Positions 15,805 through 24,175 of a stretch of DNA of 64,000 bases are shown piece by piece. Numbering within the stretch: position 1 is the first letter of the stretch; every line of letters starts with the position of its first letter. The DNA is taken from positions 3,286,001-3,350,000 of the forward strand of contig NZ_CP013234.1 of the NCBI RefSeq assembly GCF_001584185.1, in the 5' to 3' direction. The notes below the pieces were generated by a model. That model was not told the DNA's origin and ran no database searches. It was given only the letters and a program-made list of their open reading frames with translations. This DNA comes from Collimonas pratensis. GTDB taxonomy: Bacteria; Pseudomonadota; Gammaproteobacteria; Burkholderiales; Burkholderiaceae_D. The translations under genes were made by a program, and so were the position numbers.

Positions 15805-17563
15805 ACTGCATAAATCAAAAACTTTCGTCTGGCTGCTGTTCCTGCTGTTCTGCATCGTCTGGTGCTACATGCTGGGCGCACGCACCCTGGTGCCTACCGA
15901 CGAAGGCCGCTACGCCGAGATGGCGCGCGAAATGGTCGCCACCGGCGACTGGATCACCCTGCGCCTGAACGGCATCAAGTATTTCGAAAAGCCGCCGCTG
16001 CAAACCTGGATGAATGCGCTGACCTTTGAGCTGTTCGGCCTGGGCGAATGGCAGGCGCGTCTGTGGACCGGCCTGTGCGGTTTGCTGGGCGTGGTGCTGG
16101 TGGCCTTTACCGGCAGCCGCGTATTCTCGCCGCGCATCGGTTTCTTTGCGGCGCTGGTGCTCGGCTCCAGCTTCCTGTGGGCAGGCCTGGGCCACATCAA
16201 CACGCTAGACATGGGCTTGTCCGGCATGATGACGATTGCGCTGTGCGCGCTGCTGCTGGCGCAACGCAGCGACATCAGCAACAGTGAACAACGCAACTGG
16301 ATGCTGCTGTGCTGGGCCGGCATGGCCCTGTCGGTGCTGTCGAAAGGCTTGATCGGCTTGCTGATCCCAGGCGCGGTGCTGGTGCTGTACACCCTGTTTT
16401 CGCGCGACTGGTCGATCTGGAAACGCCTGCACCTGGTGCTTGGCTTGATCCTCTTCTTCGTGATCACGGTACCTTGGTTCGTGCTGATTTCCCTGAAGAA
16501 TCCTGAGTTCCCACAATTCTTCTTCATCCACGAACAGTTTCAGCGCTTCACCAGCAAGATCCACAACCGTTATGGTCCGCCCTACTATTTCGTGCCCATC
16601 CTGATCCTCGGCATCGTGCCTTGGCTGGGCGTGATGTTCCAGAGCTTGTGGAATGCCGCGCGCGAGAGCCATACCGTGTCCGGCTTCCAGCCGAAGAAAA
16701 TGCTGCTGATCTGGAGCATATTCATTTTCGTTTTCTTCAGCATCTCCGATTCCAAGCTGCCGTCCTACATCCTGCCGATCTTCCCGGCGCTGGCGCTGCT
16801 GATCGCTTGCCATCTGGACAAGGCGTCGAGCAAGGCGGTGACCGCTTCCGCCCTGTTGCTGCTGTTGCCGGCAGTGGCCGGCCTAGCCTTGTCCTGGAAA
16901 ATTCCGTCGCTGGCCAAGGACGCCTACTCGCTGCCGTTGTTGCAAGCGCACGTGCCTTGGGTATTCGCCGCGTCCGTGGTCGCCTTCATCGGCGCCGTCG
17001 CCGGGTTGCTGCTGGCCCGCCGCCAAAAAGAATGGGCCATCGTCGCCCTGGCCGCCGCCGGTTTCATCGGCGGCCAGCTGCTGATGTACGGTCACGACCC
17101 GCAAGGCCGCTACTCGGCCGGCATCGACCTGGTGCCGGCGATCAATGCCGAAATGACGCCAGAGACCACTTTGTACGTGGTCGACAAGTACGAGCAGTCG
17201 CTGCCGTTCTACCTGCGCCGCACCATGACCATGGTCAAGCACATGGATGAACTGGAATTCGGCCTCGGACAAGAACCGCAACTGTGGATCCCGACGATTG
17301 AAGCCTTTGTCGTCAAATGGAATGCCGATGCCGCTGCCGGCAAGAAGGACATCGCCATCATCCGTCCGGAGAAATACAAGGAGATGGCAGAGCAAGGCGT
17401 GCCGATGCGCGTCATCGGCCAGGATCCGCGCCGCGTGGTGGTGACTAACCAGGGCATTCCTGCCGCAGTTGCACCTGCGCCGGCCGCACCGGCGGCAAAC
17501 GCAGAAGCGCCGGCGGAATCCTCTGCCGCAGCAGCTGCCAGTACACCCAGCGCACCACAATAA
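15797..17563 (+). CDS. arnT: ArnT-like lipid A aminoarabinose transferase (GT83)
   Basis: This 588-residue inner-membrane glycosyltransferase has about twelve hydrophobic segments and the GT39/GT83 signature PTDEGRYAEMAREM near residue 33, followed by KYFEKPPLQTW and GLGHINTLDMGL. ArnT moves 4-amino-4-deoxy-L-arabinose from undecaprenyl phosphate to lipid A on the periplasmic face, lowering negative charge and giving polymyxin resistance. Its position just before arnE, arnB, arnC, arnA and arnD supports the role. An unusual alanine/proline/serine-rich tail covers about the last 30 residues. As sequence alone cannot separate all GT83 members, the substrate rests on gene context. Confidence 0.87.
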   Translation: MRELHKSKTFVWLLFLLFCIVWCYMLGARTLVPTDEGRYAEMAREMVATGDWITLRLNGIKYFEKPPLQTWMNALTFELFGLGEWQARLWTGLCGLLGVVLVAFTGSRVFSPRIGFFAALVLGSSFLWAGLGHINTLDMGLSGMMTIALCALLLAQRSDISNSEQRNWMLLCWAGMALSVLSKGLIGLLIPGAVLVLYTLFSRDWSIWKRLHLVLGLILFFVITVPWFVLISLKNPEFPQFFFIHEQFQRFTSKIHNRYGPPYYFVPILILGIVPWLGVMFQSLWNAARESHTVSGFQPKKMLLIWSIFIFVFFSISDSKLPSYILPIFPALALLIACHLDKASSKAVTASALLLLLPAVAGLALSWKIPSLAKDAYSLPLLQAHVPWVFAASVVAFIGAVAGLLLARRQKEWAIVALAAAGFIGGQLLMYGHDPQGRYSAGIDLVPAINAEMTPETTLYVVDKYEQSLPFYLRRTMTMVKHMDELEFGLGQEPQLWIPTIEAFVVKWNADAAAGKKDIAIIRPEKYKEMAEQGVPMRVIGQDPRRVVVTNQGIPAAVAPAPAAPAANAEAPAESSAAAAASTPSAPQ

Positions 17564-17575
17564 GCAGGCACCGAC

Positions 17576-17947
17576 ATGAACCTCACTACATTTGCCTTCA
17601 TCATTACCGGCGTCTGCCTCAACGCCGTGGCGCAGCTGCTGCTGAAAGCCGGCACCAACGCGGTCGGCGTCATCAGCCTGACGCCGCAGAACTGGTTTGC
17701 GACCGGCATCAAGCTGGCCACCCAGCTGCCGATCCTGGGCGGCCTGACCTGCTACGTGATTTCGCTGGTGGTCTGGATCATCGGTCTGTCGCGGGTCGAT
17801 GTCACGATCGCCTACCCGATGCTGTCGCTAGGCTATGTCATCAGCGCCGTCGGCGCCTGGTATTTCCTGGGTGAGGCGGTATCCGCCCAGCGCCTGGTGG
17901 CTATCGGCGTCATCATAGTCGGCGTAGTATTGCTAACCCGCAGCTAA
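17576..17947 (+). CDS. arnE: ArnE/EmrE-like small membrane protein (Ara4N-P-undecaprenol flippase)
   Basis: This is a 123-residue four-helix membrane protein of the SMR/EamA type with NAVAQLLLKAGT in helix 1 and VDVTIAYPMLSLGYVISA near residue 82, the usual ArnE/ArnF motif. In enterobacteria ArnE and ArnF form a heterodimer that flips undecaprenyl-P-Ara4N across the inner membrane. Here only one such gene is seen, so it may work as a homodimer. It begins 12 bases after arnT and precedes arnB. A general small multidrug exporter is the alternative, but the context favours a flippase role. Confidence 0.8.
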   Translation: MNLTTFAFIITGVCLNAVAQLLLKAGTNAVGVISLTPQNWFATGIKLATQLPILGGLTCYVISLVVWIIGLSRVDVTIAYPMLSLGYVISAVGAWYFLGEAVSAQRLVAIGVIIVGVVLLTRS

Positions 17948-18000
17948 GCTGATCCAGCTAGTCTACCCTCTCATTTTTAAGATCATACTTATAAAACAAT

Positions 18001-19137
18001 ATGAGCCAACAACCATTCCTCCCCTTCGCCAAGCCCACCATCGATGAAGCCACCATCGCCGCCGTCGGCGATGTGCTGCGCTCCGGCTGGATTACCAGCG
18101 GTCCCAAGGTGCAGGCATTCGAAGCGCAGTTGTCGGAATATTTCGGCGGCCGTCCGGTACGCACCTTCAATTCCGGCACCTGCACCATGGAAATCGCCCT
18201 GCGCATCGCCGGCATCGGCGCCGGCGACGAAGTGATCACCACGCCGATTTCCTGGGTCGCCACCGCCAACGTCATCATTGAAACCGGCGCCACGCCGGTG
18301 TTCGCCGATATCGATCCGGTCACCCGCAATATCGACCTGGCCCAGGTCGAAGCCGCCATCACGCCGCGTACCAAGGCCATCATCCCGGTCTACCTGTCCG
18401 GCCTGCCGGTTGACATGGACCGCTTGTATGCCTTGGCGAAGAAACATAATCTGCGCGTGGTGGAAGACGCGGCGCAAGCGCTGGGTTCGACTTGGAACGG
18501 CCAGCGCATCGGCGCCTTTGGCGATTTTGCCTCGTTCAGCTTCCAGGCCAACAAGAACATCACCTCCTCGGAAGGTGGCTGCCTGGTATTGAACAATGCC
18601 GAAGAAGCGCGGCTGGCGGAAAAATACCGCCTGCAAGGCGTGACCCGCAGCGGCTTCGACGGCCTCGACGTCGACGTCCTCGGCGGCAAGTTCAACATGA
18701 CCGACGTCGCCGCCGCCATCGGTCTTGGCCAGTTTGCCCACATCGAAGCGATTACCGCCCATCGGCGCGCGCTGGCTCAATACTACTTCAGCTGTTTCGG
18801 CAGCGACTTTGAAGCCAAATACGGCGCCCAGCTGCCGGTGCCGGATTTCGACAACAGCAACTGGCACATGTTCCAGCTGGTGCTGCCGGAACGCTCGGAC
18901 GGCAAACCGGCGCGCGCCACCTTCATGGAACAGATGCAGGCGCTCGGCGTCGGCATCGGCTACCACTACCCGGCCATCCACCTGCTCAGCATGTACCGCG
19001 CGCGCGGCTTCAAGGAAGGCATGTTCCCGGTTGCCGAAAAAGTCGGCCGCCTGATCGTCTCGCTGCCTATGTTCAATGTGATGACCAAGAACGATGTCGA
19101 ACGCGCTGTGTCCGCGGTAAAATCCGTTCTTCAATAA
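18001..19137 (+). CDS. arnB: UDP-Ara4O aminotransferase ArnB
   Basis: The 378-residue DegT/DnrJ/EryC1/StrS-family aminotransferase has SGWITSGPKVQAFE near residue 28, the PLP-binding VVEDAAQALGS near 153, the Schiff-base lysine K185 in FSFQANKNITSSEGG, and a GGKFNMTDVAAAIGL segment near 228. ArnB uses glutamate to convert UDP-4-keto-arabinose to UDP-4-amino-4-deoxy-L-arabinose in the cytosol. The gene lies between arnE and arnC, with 53 and 15 bases of spacing, consistent with an operon. Confidence 0.93.
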   Translation: MSQQPFLPFAKPTIDEATIAAVGDVLRSGWITSGPKVQAFEAQLSEYFGGRPVRTFNSGTCTMEIALRIAGIGAGDEVITTPISWVATANVIIETGATPVFADIDPVTRNIDLAQVEAAITPRTKAIIPVYLSGLPVDMDRLYALAKKHNLRVVEDAAQALGSTWNGQRIGAFGDFASFSFQANKNITSSEGGCLVLNNAEEARLAEKYRLQGVTRSGFDGLDVDVLGGKFNMTDVAAAIGLGQFAHIEAITAHRRALAQYYFSCFGSDFEAKYGAQLPVPDFDNSNWHMFQLVLPERSDGKPARATFMEQMQALGVGIGYHYPAIHLLSMYRARGFKEGMFPVAEKVGRLIVSLPMFNVMTKNDVERAVSAVKSVLQ

Positions 19138-19152
19138 ACCGACAAGCGCTTG

Positions 19153-20109
19153 ATGAAACCAGAACTTTCCGTCGTCATCCCGGTATACAACGAGGAATCG
19201 GGCCTCGCCAAACTGTTCGAGCGCCTCTATCCGGCGCTTGACGCACTTGGCATCAGTTATGAAATCCTGTACGTCAACGATGGCAGCCGCGACAAGTCGG
19301 CGGCCATCCTGGCGGAACAGTTCCGGCTGCGGCCGGACGTCACTCGCGTAGTCCTGTTCAACGGCAATTTCGGCCAGCACATGGCGATCCTGGCCGGCTT
19401 TGAAGCGACTCGCGGCGATATCGTCGTGACGCTCGACGCCGACCTGCAGAATCCGCCGGAAGAAATCGGCAACCTGGTCGCCAAGATGCGCGAAGGCTAC
19501 GATTATGTCGGCTCGATCCGCCGCAAGCGGCAGGATTCGGCCTGGCGCACCGTCGCTTCCAAGGCTATGAACCTGCTGCGCGAAAAGATCACCGGCATCA
19601 AGATGACCGACCAGGGCAATATGCTGCGCGCCTACGGCCGCAACGTGGTGGACCTGATCAACCAGTGCAAGGAAGTCAATACTTTTGTACCGGCCCTGGC
19701 CTACACTTTCGCCCGCAAGCAGGCTGAAATCGTGGTTGAACACGAAGAACGCTCGGCCGGCGAATCGAAATATTCGCTGTACAGCCTGATCCGCCTGAAC
19801 TTCGACCTGGTGACCGGCTTCTCCATCGTACCGCTGCAGCTGTTCTCGCTGATCGGGATCGTGCTGTCCTTCGCTTCCGCCGCGCTGTTCGTGGTGCTGG
19901 TGGTGCGCCGCTTCCTGTTCGGCGCCGAGGTGCAAGGTGTGTTCACCCTGTTCGCCTTCGCCTTCTTCCTGATGGGCATGATCCTGTTCGGTATCGGCCT
20001 GGTCGGCGAATATGTCGGCCGCATCTACCAGCAAGTCCGCGCGCGTCCACGCTACGTGGTGCAAGCCATGCTGGAGCAGTCTTCTTCCGAGGACAAGCAA
20101 GCCTCATGA
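19153..20109 (+). CDS. arnC: Undecaprenyl-phosphate Ara4FN transferase ArnC
   Basis: This 318-residue GT2-family protein begins with the nucleotide-binding LSVVIPVYNEESGL, carries the DXD-like LDADLQNPPEE near residue 97, and ends with two transmembrane helices (about 232-255 and 266-290). ArnC attaches the formylated aminoarabinose from UDP to undecaprenyl phosphate at the cytosolic face of the inner membrane. The ATG at 19153 is used; a TTG one codon earlier is also possible. Its stop overlaps the next start by 4 bases (ATGA), showing translational coupling with the formyltransferase gene. Confidence 0.93.
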   Translation: MKPELSVVIPVYNEESGLAKLFERLYPALDALGISYEILYVNDGSRDKSAAILAEQFRLRPDVTRVVLFNGNFGQHMAILAGFEATRGDIVVTLDADLQNPPEEIGNLVAKMREGYDYVGSIRRKRQDSAWRTVASKAMNLLREKITGIKMTDQGNMLRAYGRNVVDLINQCKEVNTFVPALAYTFARKQAEIVVEHEERSAGESKYSLYSLIRLNFDLVTGFSIVPLQLFSLIGIVLSFASAALFVVLVVRRFLFGAEVQGVFTLFAFAFFLMGMILFGIGLVGEYVGRIYQQVRARPRYVVQAMLEQSSSEDKQAS

Positions 20110-21014
20110 AAGCCGTCGTCTTTGCCTATCATAATGTCGGTGTACGCTGCCTGAAAGTCTTGCTGGCGCGCGGCGTCGAAGTCGCGCTGGTGGTCACCCA
20201 CGAAGACAATCCGCAGGAAACCATCTGGTTCGAATCGGTTGCTTCGCTGTGCCGCCAGCACGGCATTCCGACAGCCGCGCCGGACAATCCGGCGACGCCG
20301 GAACTGCTGGCCCAGGTGGCCGCCTTGGCTCCTGATTTGATTTTCAGTTTCTACTACCGGCACATGCTGCCGCTCAATCTGCTGGCCCTGGCCAAGCACG
20401 GCGCCTTCAATATGCACGGCTCCTTGCTGCCGAAGTACCGCGGCAGGGTGCCGATCAACTGGGCAGTCTTGCACGGCGAAACCGAAACCGGCGCCACCTT
20501 GCATGAAATGGCCGCCAAGCCCGACGCCGGCTGCATCGTGGCGCAGACTTCTGTGCCTATCCTGCCCGACGACACAGCTTACGAAGTATTCGGCAAAGTA
20601 GTGGTGGCGGCAGAACAGACGCTGTGGAATGCATTACCGGCCATGCTGGCAGGCAATACTCCGAAAATGCCGAATAACCTGACGCAAGGCAGCTACTTCG
20701 GCGGCCGCAAGCCGGCCGACGGCGAAATCGACTGGAGCCAGCCGGCGCAGAAGGTGTACAACCTGTACCGCGCGGTGGCGCCACCCTATCCTGGTGCCTG
20801 GACCATAGCCAAAGGCCGCACCTTCGTTATTGGGAAAGCAAGTTTTCCAGCAAACTTGGCTGCCGATGCGCTGGTAAATTTGCCTCAAGGCTTGGCGGTA
20901 GTGGATAATCACATTGTTGGCGTCTGCGGCGATGGCCGGGCGTTGTTGATTAACCAATTGCTGGCGAATGACCAGGCGGTCGCGCCAGAAGCACTGAAAA
21001 ACATCCTTTTATAA
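20106..21014 (+). CDS. arnA: UDP-Ara4N formyltransferase (ArnA N-terminal half as a separate gene)
   Basis: The 302-residue protein corresponds to the formyltransferase domain of enterobacterial ArnA. The catalytic triad is intact at the same numbering as E. coli: N102 and H104 in FNMHGSLLPKYRGR, and D140 in AAKPDAGCIV. It uses 10-formyl-tetrahydrofolate to formylate UDP-Ara4N, which drives the pathway forward. The decarboxylase half is a distinct gene 115 bases downstream rather than a fused C-terminal domain. This split is known in Burkholderiales. Confidence 0.93.
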   Translation: MKAVVFAYHNVGVRCLKVLLARGVEVALVVTHEDNPQETIWFESVASLCRQHGIPTAAPDNPATPELLAQVAALAPDLIFSFYYRHMLPLNLLALAKHGAFNMHGSLLPKYRGRVPINWAVLHGETETGATLHEMAAKPDAGCIVAQTSVPILPDDTAYEVFGKVVVAAEQTLWNALPAMLAGNTPKMPNNLTQGSYFGGRKPADGEIDWSQPAQKVYNLYRAVAPPYPGAWTIAKGRTFVIGKASFPANLAADALVNLPQGLAVVDNHIVGVCGDGRALLINQLLANDQAVAPEALKNILL

Positions 21015-21129
21015 AACCGGCTGCGTGATTTCGCGGGTATGACGGCCCTTGTCGCCGCTCTGCCCTCCTGGAAGCGCAGTGTTTGATATTCCGCCGCGCG
21101 GAATGCCACTCTAACAACAATAGAACATT

Positions 21130-22185
21130 ATGAAAAAAGTCCTCATCCTCGGCGTCAACGGTTTCATCGGCCATCATCTTTCCAAGCGCATCCTGGAAAC
21201 CACCGACTGGCACGTCTACGGCATGGACATGATGACCGACCGCATCCGCGACCTGCTGGACAACGAAGAATACAAGTCGCGCATGCACTTCTTCGAAGGC
21301 GACATCACCATCAACAAGGAATGGGTCGAGTACCACGTCAAGAAGTGCGACGTGATCCTGCCGCTGGTGGCGATCGCCACGCCTTCGACCTACGTCAAGC
21401 AGCCGCTGCGCGTGTTCGAGCTGGACTTTGAAGCCAACCTGCCGATCGTGCGCTCCGCCGCCAAGTACGGCAAGCACCTGGTGTTCCCGTCGACCTCGGA
21501 AGTGTACGGCATGTGCCATGACGAAGAATTCGATCCAGAGCAATCCGAACTGATCTGCGGCCCGATCAACAAACCGCGCTGGATCTACTCCTGCGCCAAG
21601 CAGTTGATGGATCGCGTGATCTGGGGCTACGGCATGGAAGAAGGCCTGAACTTCACCCTGTTCCGTCCGTTCAACTGGATCGGCGCCGGCCTCGATTCGA
21701 TCCATACGCCGAAAGAAGGCAGCTCGCGCGTGGTGACCCAGTTCTTCGGCCACATCGTGCGCGGCGAGAACATCTCGCTGGTCGACGGCGGCCAGCAAAA
21801 GCGCGCCTTCACCTACATCGATGACGGCATCGACGCCCTGATCAAGATCATCGCCAACAAGGACGGCGTCGCCAGTGGCAAGATCTACAACATCGGCAAC
21901 CCGGTTAACAACTATTCGATCCGCGACCTCGCCGACATGATGCTGAAGCTGGCGGCGGAATATCCTGAGTACGCCGACTCCGCCAAGAAGGTCAAGCTGG
22001 TCGAGACCACTTCGGCGGCCTACTACGGCAAGGGTTACCAGGACGTGCAGAACCGTGTGCCGAAGATCACCAATACTTGCGACGAACTGAGTTGGCAGCC
22101 AACCACTACCATGGCCGACACCCTGCGCAATATTTTTGACGCCTACCGCGGCCAAGTGGCCGAAGCACGCGCCCTGATGGACTAA
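21130..22185 (+). CDS. arnA: UDP-glucuronate decarboxylase (ArnA C-terminal half as a separate gene)
   Basis: This 351-residue short-chain dehydrogenase has the NAD-binding VLILGVNGFIGHHL at residues 4-17, the active-site segment FPSTSEVYGM near 121, the IYSCAKQ Tyr-x-x-x-Lys motif near 157, and the YYGKGYQDV segment found in the ArnA dehydrogenase domain. It oxidatively decarboxylates UDP-glucuronic acid to UDP-4-keto-pentose, the first committed Ara4N step. It stands alone instead of being fused to the formyltransferase. A very strong hairpin follows the stop. Confidence 0.93.
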   Translation: MKKVLILGVNGFIGHHLSKRILETTDWHVYGMDMMTDRIRDLLDNEEYKSRMHFFEGDITINKEWVEYHVKKCDVILPLVAIATPSTYVKQPLRVFELDFEANLPIVRSAAKYGKHLVFPSTSEVYGMCHDEEFDPEQSELICGPINKPRWIYSCAKQLMDRVIWGYGMEEGLNFTLFRPFNWIGAGLDSIHTPKEGSSRVVTQFFGHIVRGENISLVDGGQQKRAFTYIDDGIDALIKIIANKDGVASGKIYNIGNPVNNYSIRDLADMMLKLAAEYPEYADSAKKVKLVETTSAAYYGKGYQDVQNRVPKITNTCDELSWQPTTTMADTLRNIFDAYRGQVAEARALMD

Positions 22186-22199
22186 GCTTTACGCCAAGG

Positions 22200-22253
22200 C
22201 CCGGACGAGATACGAGGCGCTCGCGTCTCGTATCTCGTCCGGGCGCTGTTTTT
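22200..22253 (+). terminator. Strong hairpin with T tract between arnA and arnD
   Basis: CCCGGACGAGATACGAG and CTCGTATCTCGTCCGGG form a perfect 17-bp stem around a 10-base loop, followed six bases later by five T residues. It looks like an intrinsic terminator or attenuator inside the arn cluster, 15 bases after the decarboxylase stop and before the weakly initiated arnD. Confidence 0.75.
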
Positions 22254-22278
22254 CCTTACTACAGCCAGACCAGACAAC

Positions 22279-23220
22279 TTGCCTCTCCTCACCCTAAAAA
22301 TCGACGCCGATACCTATCGCGGCACCCGTGAAGGGGTACCTAACCTGGTGCGCCTGCTGAATAAATACCAGGCACGCGCCACCTTTCTGTTCTCGCTCGG
22401 CTACGACCATACTGGCTGGGCCTTGAAGCAAGTGTTCCGTCCCGGCTTCTTCCAGAAAGTATCGCGCACCTCGGTGGTCGAGCACTACGGCTTCAAGACC
22501 TTGATGTATGGCGTGCTGCTGCCTGCGCCGGATATCGGCAAGACCTGCGCCGCATACATGCAGGCCGTGGACGCCGCCGGTTTCGAGTGCGGTATCCACA
22601 CCTGGGATCACCGCGTCTGGCAAGACCACGTGCGGCAACGCGGCGCCGACTGGACCAGCCAGCAGATGCAGCGTTCGTTTGACCGTTTCCGCCAGATCTT
22701 CGGCCGGGCGCCGCTGACCCATGGCGCCGCCGGCTGGCAAATGAACCCCCATGCCTTCGAGCAGCTGGAAAAATTCGGCATGGCCTATGCCTCTGACGGC
22801 CGCGCCATGCTCACCGACGACGGCGCGCTGGCCGACCAGGCCGCGGGGCCGCATCGTCTGCAGGTCAATGGCAAGACGCTGGCATGCATCCAGCTGCCGA
22901 CCACCCTGCCGACGCTGGACGAACTGCTGGGGCGCAGCTTCAACGGCGTCGAGCTGACGCCGGAAAATATCGCCGAGCATATCCTGGCGCTGACGGCGAC
23001 GCCGCGCGATCATGTATTTACTCTGCATGCAGAGCTTGAAGGGCAAAAACTCGCCCCCATATTCGAGCGGTTGCTGCAGGGCTGGCAGGCGCAAGGCTAC
23101 GATCTGGTCTCGATGGAAGATTATTATCGACACGTCAAAGACCAGGTGTTACCCGTCGCACCGCTCACGTGGGCGGAGTTGCCCGGACGTTCAGGCGAAA
23201 TGATCATGCAGGAAACCTGA
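22279..23220 (+). CDS. arnD: 4-deoxy-4-formamido-arabinose-phosphoundecaprenol deformylase ArnD
   Basis: The 313-residue NodB-type polysaccharide deacetylase has LTLKIDADTYRGTREGVPNL at its start (metal-binding aspartates), CGIHTWDHRVWQDHV near residue 110, and GAAGWQMN near 152, matching ArnD block by block. ArnD removes the formyl group from the lipid-linked sugar so that it can be flipped and used by ArnT. Translation appears to start at TTG with no strong ribosome-binding site, and a terminator-like hairpin lies just upstream. Expression may therefore be lower than for the genes before it. Confidence 0.9.
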   Translation: MPLLTLKIDADTYRGTREGVPNLVRLLNKYQARATFLFSLGYDHTGWALKQVFRPGFFQKVSRTSVVEHYGFKTLMYGVLLPAPDIGKTCAAYMQAVDAAGFECGIHTWDHRVWQDHVRQRGADWTSQQMQRSFDRFRQIFGRAPLTHGAAGWQMNPHAFEQLEKFGMAYASDGRAMLTDDGALADQAAGPHRLQVNGKTLACIQLPTTLPTLDELLGRSFNGVELTPENIAEHILALTATPRDHVFTLHAELEGQKLAPIFERLLQGWQAQGYDLVSMEDYYRHVKDQVLPVAPLTWAELPGRSGEMIMQET

Positions 23221-23284
23221 CCAGCGGATCAAGCCCTTGATTGGCAACCGATTCATCATAATCTTTAGTGAACAGGACAAGAAA

Positions 23285-23755
23285 GTGGCAGACCATCCTT
23301 CTATCATCAACATGACGGTTCCCGACTTTTCTGCAGCCATGACCGGTGCACAGACATTCAAGTTATCGGACTATCATGGCAAGAAAATAGTGTTGTATTT
23401 TTACCCTAAGGACAACACGCCAGGCTGCACTACCGAAGCTATCCAGTTCCGCGACCTGCATCAGGAATTCCAGGGTCACAATACTGTCATATTAGGCGTC
23501 AGCCGCGACAGCATTCGCTCGCACGAAGGTTTCAAAGCCAAGCTGGGCCTCCCTTTTGAGCTGATTGCCGATCCGGATGAAACGCTATGCGCCATGTTCA
23601 ACGTCATGAAAATGAAAAACATGTACGGCAAGCAAGTACGCGGCATCGAACGCAGCACGTTTGTGATTGACGCCGCCGGCACATTGATGAAAGAATGGCG
23701 TGGAGTGAAGGTGCCTGCGCATGTTGAGGAAGTATTGGAGTTTGTAAGTCATTGA
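23285..23755 (+). CDS. bcp: Thioredoxin-dependent peroxiredoxin (Bcp/PrxQ)
   Basis: The 156-residue protein has the Bcp-type active site YPKDNTPGCTTEA with the peroxidatic cysteine C48. The usual second cysteine five residues later is replaced by isoleucine; the only other cysteine is about C102 in TLCAMFN. It would reduce hydrogen peroxide and organic peroxides with thioredoxin or glutathione. The GTG at 23285 is chosen because AGGAC lies about ten bases upstream; a TTG at 23237 would add an unrelated extension. It follows arnD by 64 bases and ends at a clear terminator. Confidence 0.9.
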   Translation: MADHPSIINMTVPDFSAAMTGAQTFKLSDYHGKKIVLYFYPKDNTPGCTTEAIQFRDLHQEFQGHNTVILGVSRDSIRSHEGFKAKLGLPFELIADPDETLCAMFNVMKMKNMYGKQVRGIERSTFVIDAAGTLMKEWRGVKVPAHVEEVLEFVSH

Positions 23756-23777
23756 ATTCACAAAAAATTATTCTGTT

Positions 23778-23824
23778 AAGCCGTTTGAGGAAAAGGCCCG
23801 AGGGCCTTCCCAAACGGCTTTTTT
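23778..23824 (+). terminator. Intrinsic terminator after bcp
   Basis: AAGCCGTTTG and CAAACGGCTT form a 10-bp stem, with an inner GGCCCGAGGGCC hairpin in the loop and a T run after it. It ends the bcp transcript 22 bases past the stop. Confidence 0.85.
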
Positions 23825-23845
23825 ACTTTTTAATTTGTGCTTAGG

Positions 23846-24008
23846 GCCCGCCAGGAAATAAATTGGGCATTTGTGCGGACGTAGCTGGATGCGATGCAAG
23901 GCGCCCGCCGCGCCGCGGTGCTAGCACTGCAAGCGGTGGCGAACGTAACAGCGGCAGCAGCGCGCCAGCTACGGACAGTACAAATGTTCAAGTTATTTCC
24001 TGACGGGG
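23846..24008. repeat. 163-bp MITE-like inverted-repeat element
   Basis: The left arm (23846-23888, containing CAGGAAATAAATTGGGCATT and GTAGCTGG) is an imperfect inverted copy of the right arm (23965-24008, containing AAATGTTCAAGTTATTTCCTG). About 35 of 43 positions can pair. The central 76 bases are GC-rich and do not encode a protein. Its size and ends suggest a non-autonomous mobile or dispersed palindromic element lying in the bcp-phoH gap. Confidence 0.6.
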
Positions 24009-24175
24009 TCTCGACCGGCCAGGCCTGCCCTCATGGCGTGTTATGGGCCTGTTTATTGTGAGTGATAGCTGATGTTCCTTACCAATATTGTTGTTCCAGC
24101 CGTAGCTTCATCTGTTTGGTCCAGTTCGCGTTGCCACCCAAGCGAACATTTTTTCATCTTTAAAGCGAGGTTCTG

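Noticed and set aside
17989..20100. Long minus-strand open frame across arnB and arnC
   Set aside because: It is antisense to two genes with intact catalytic motifs and has a histidine/arginine-rich shadow composition.
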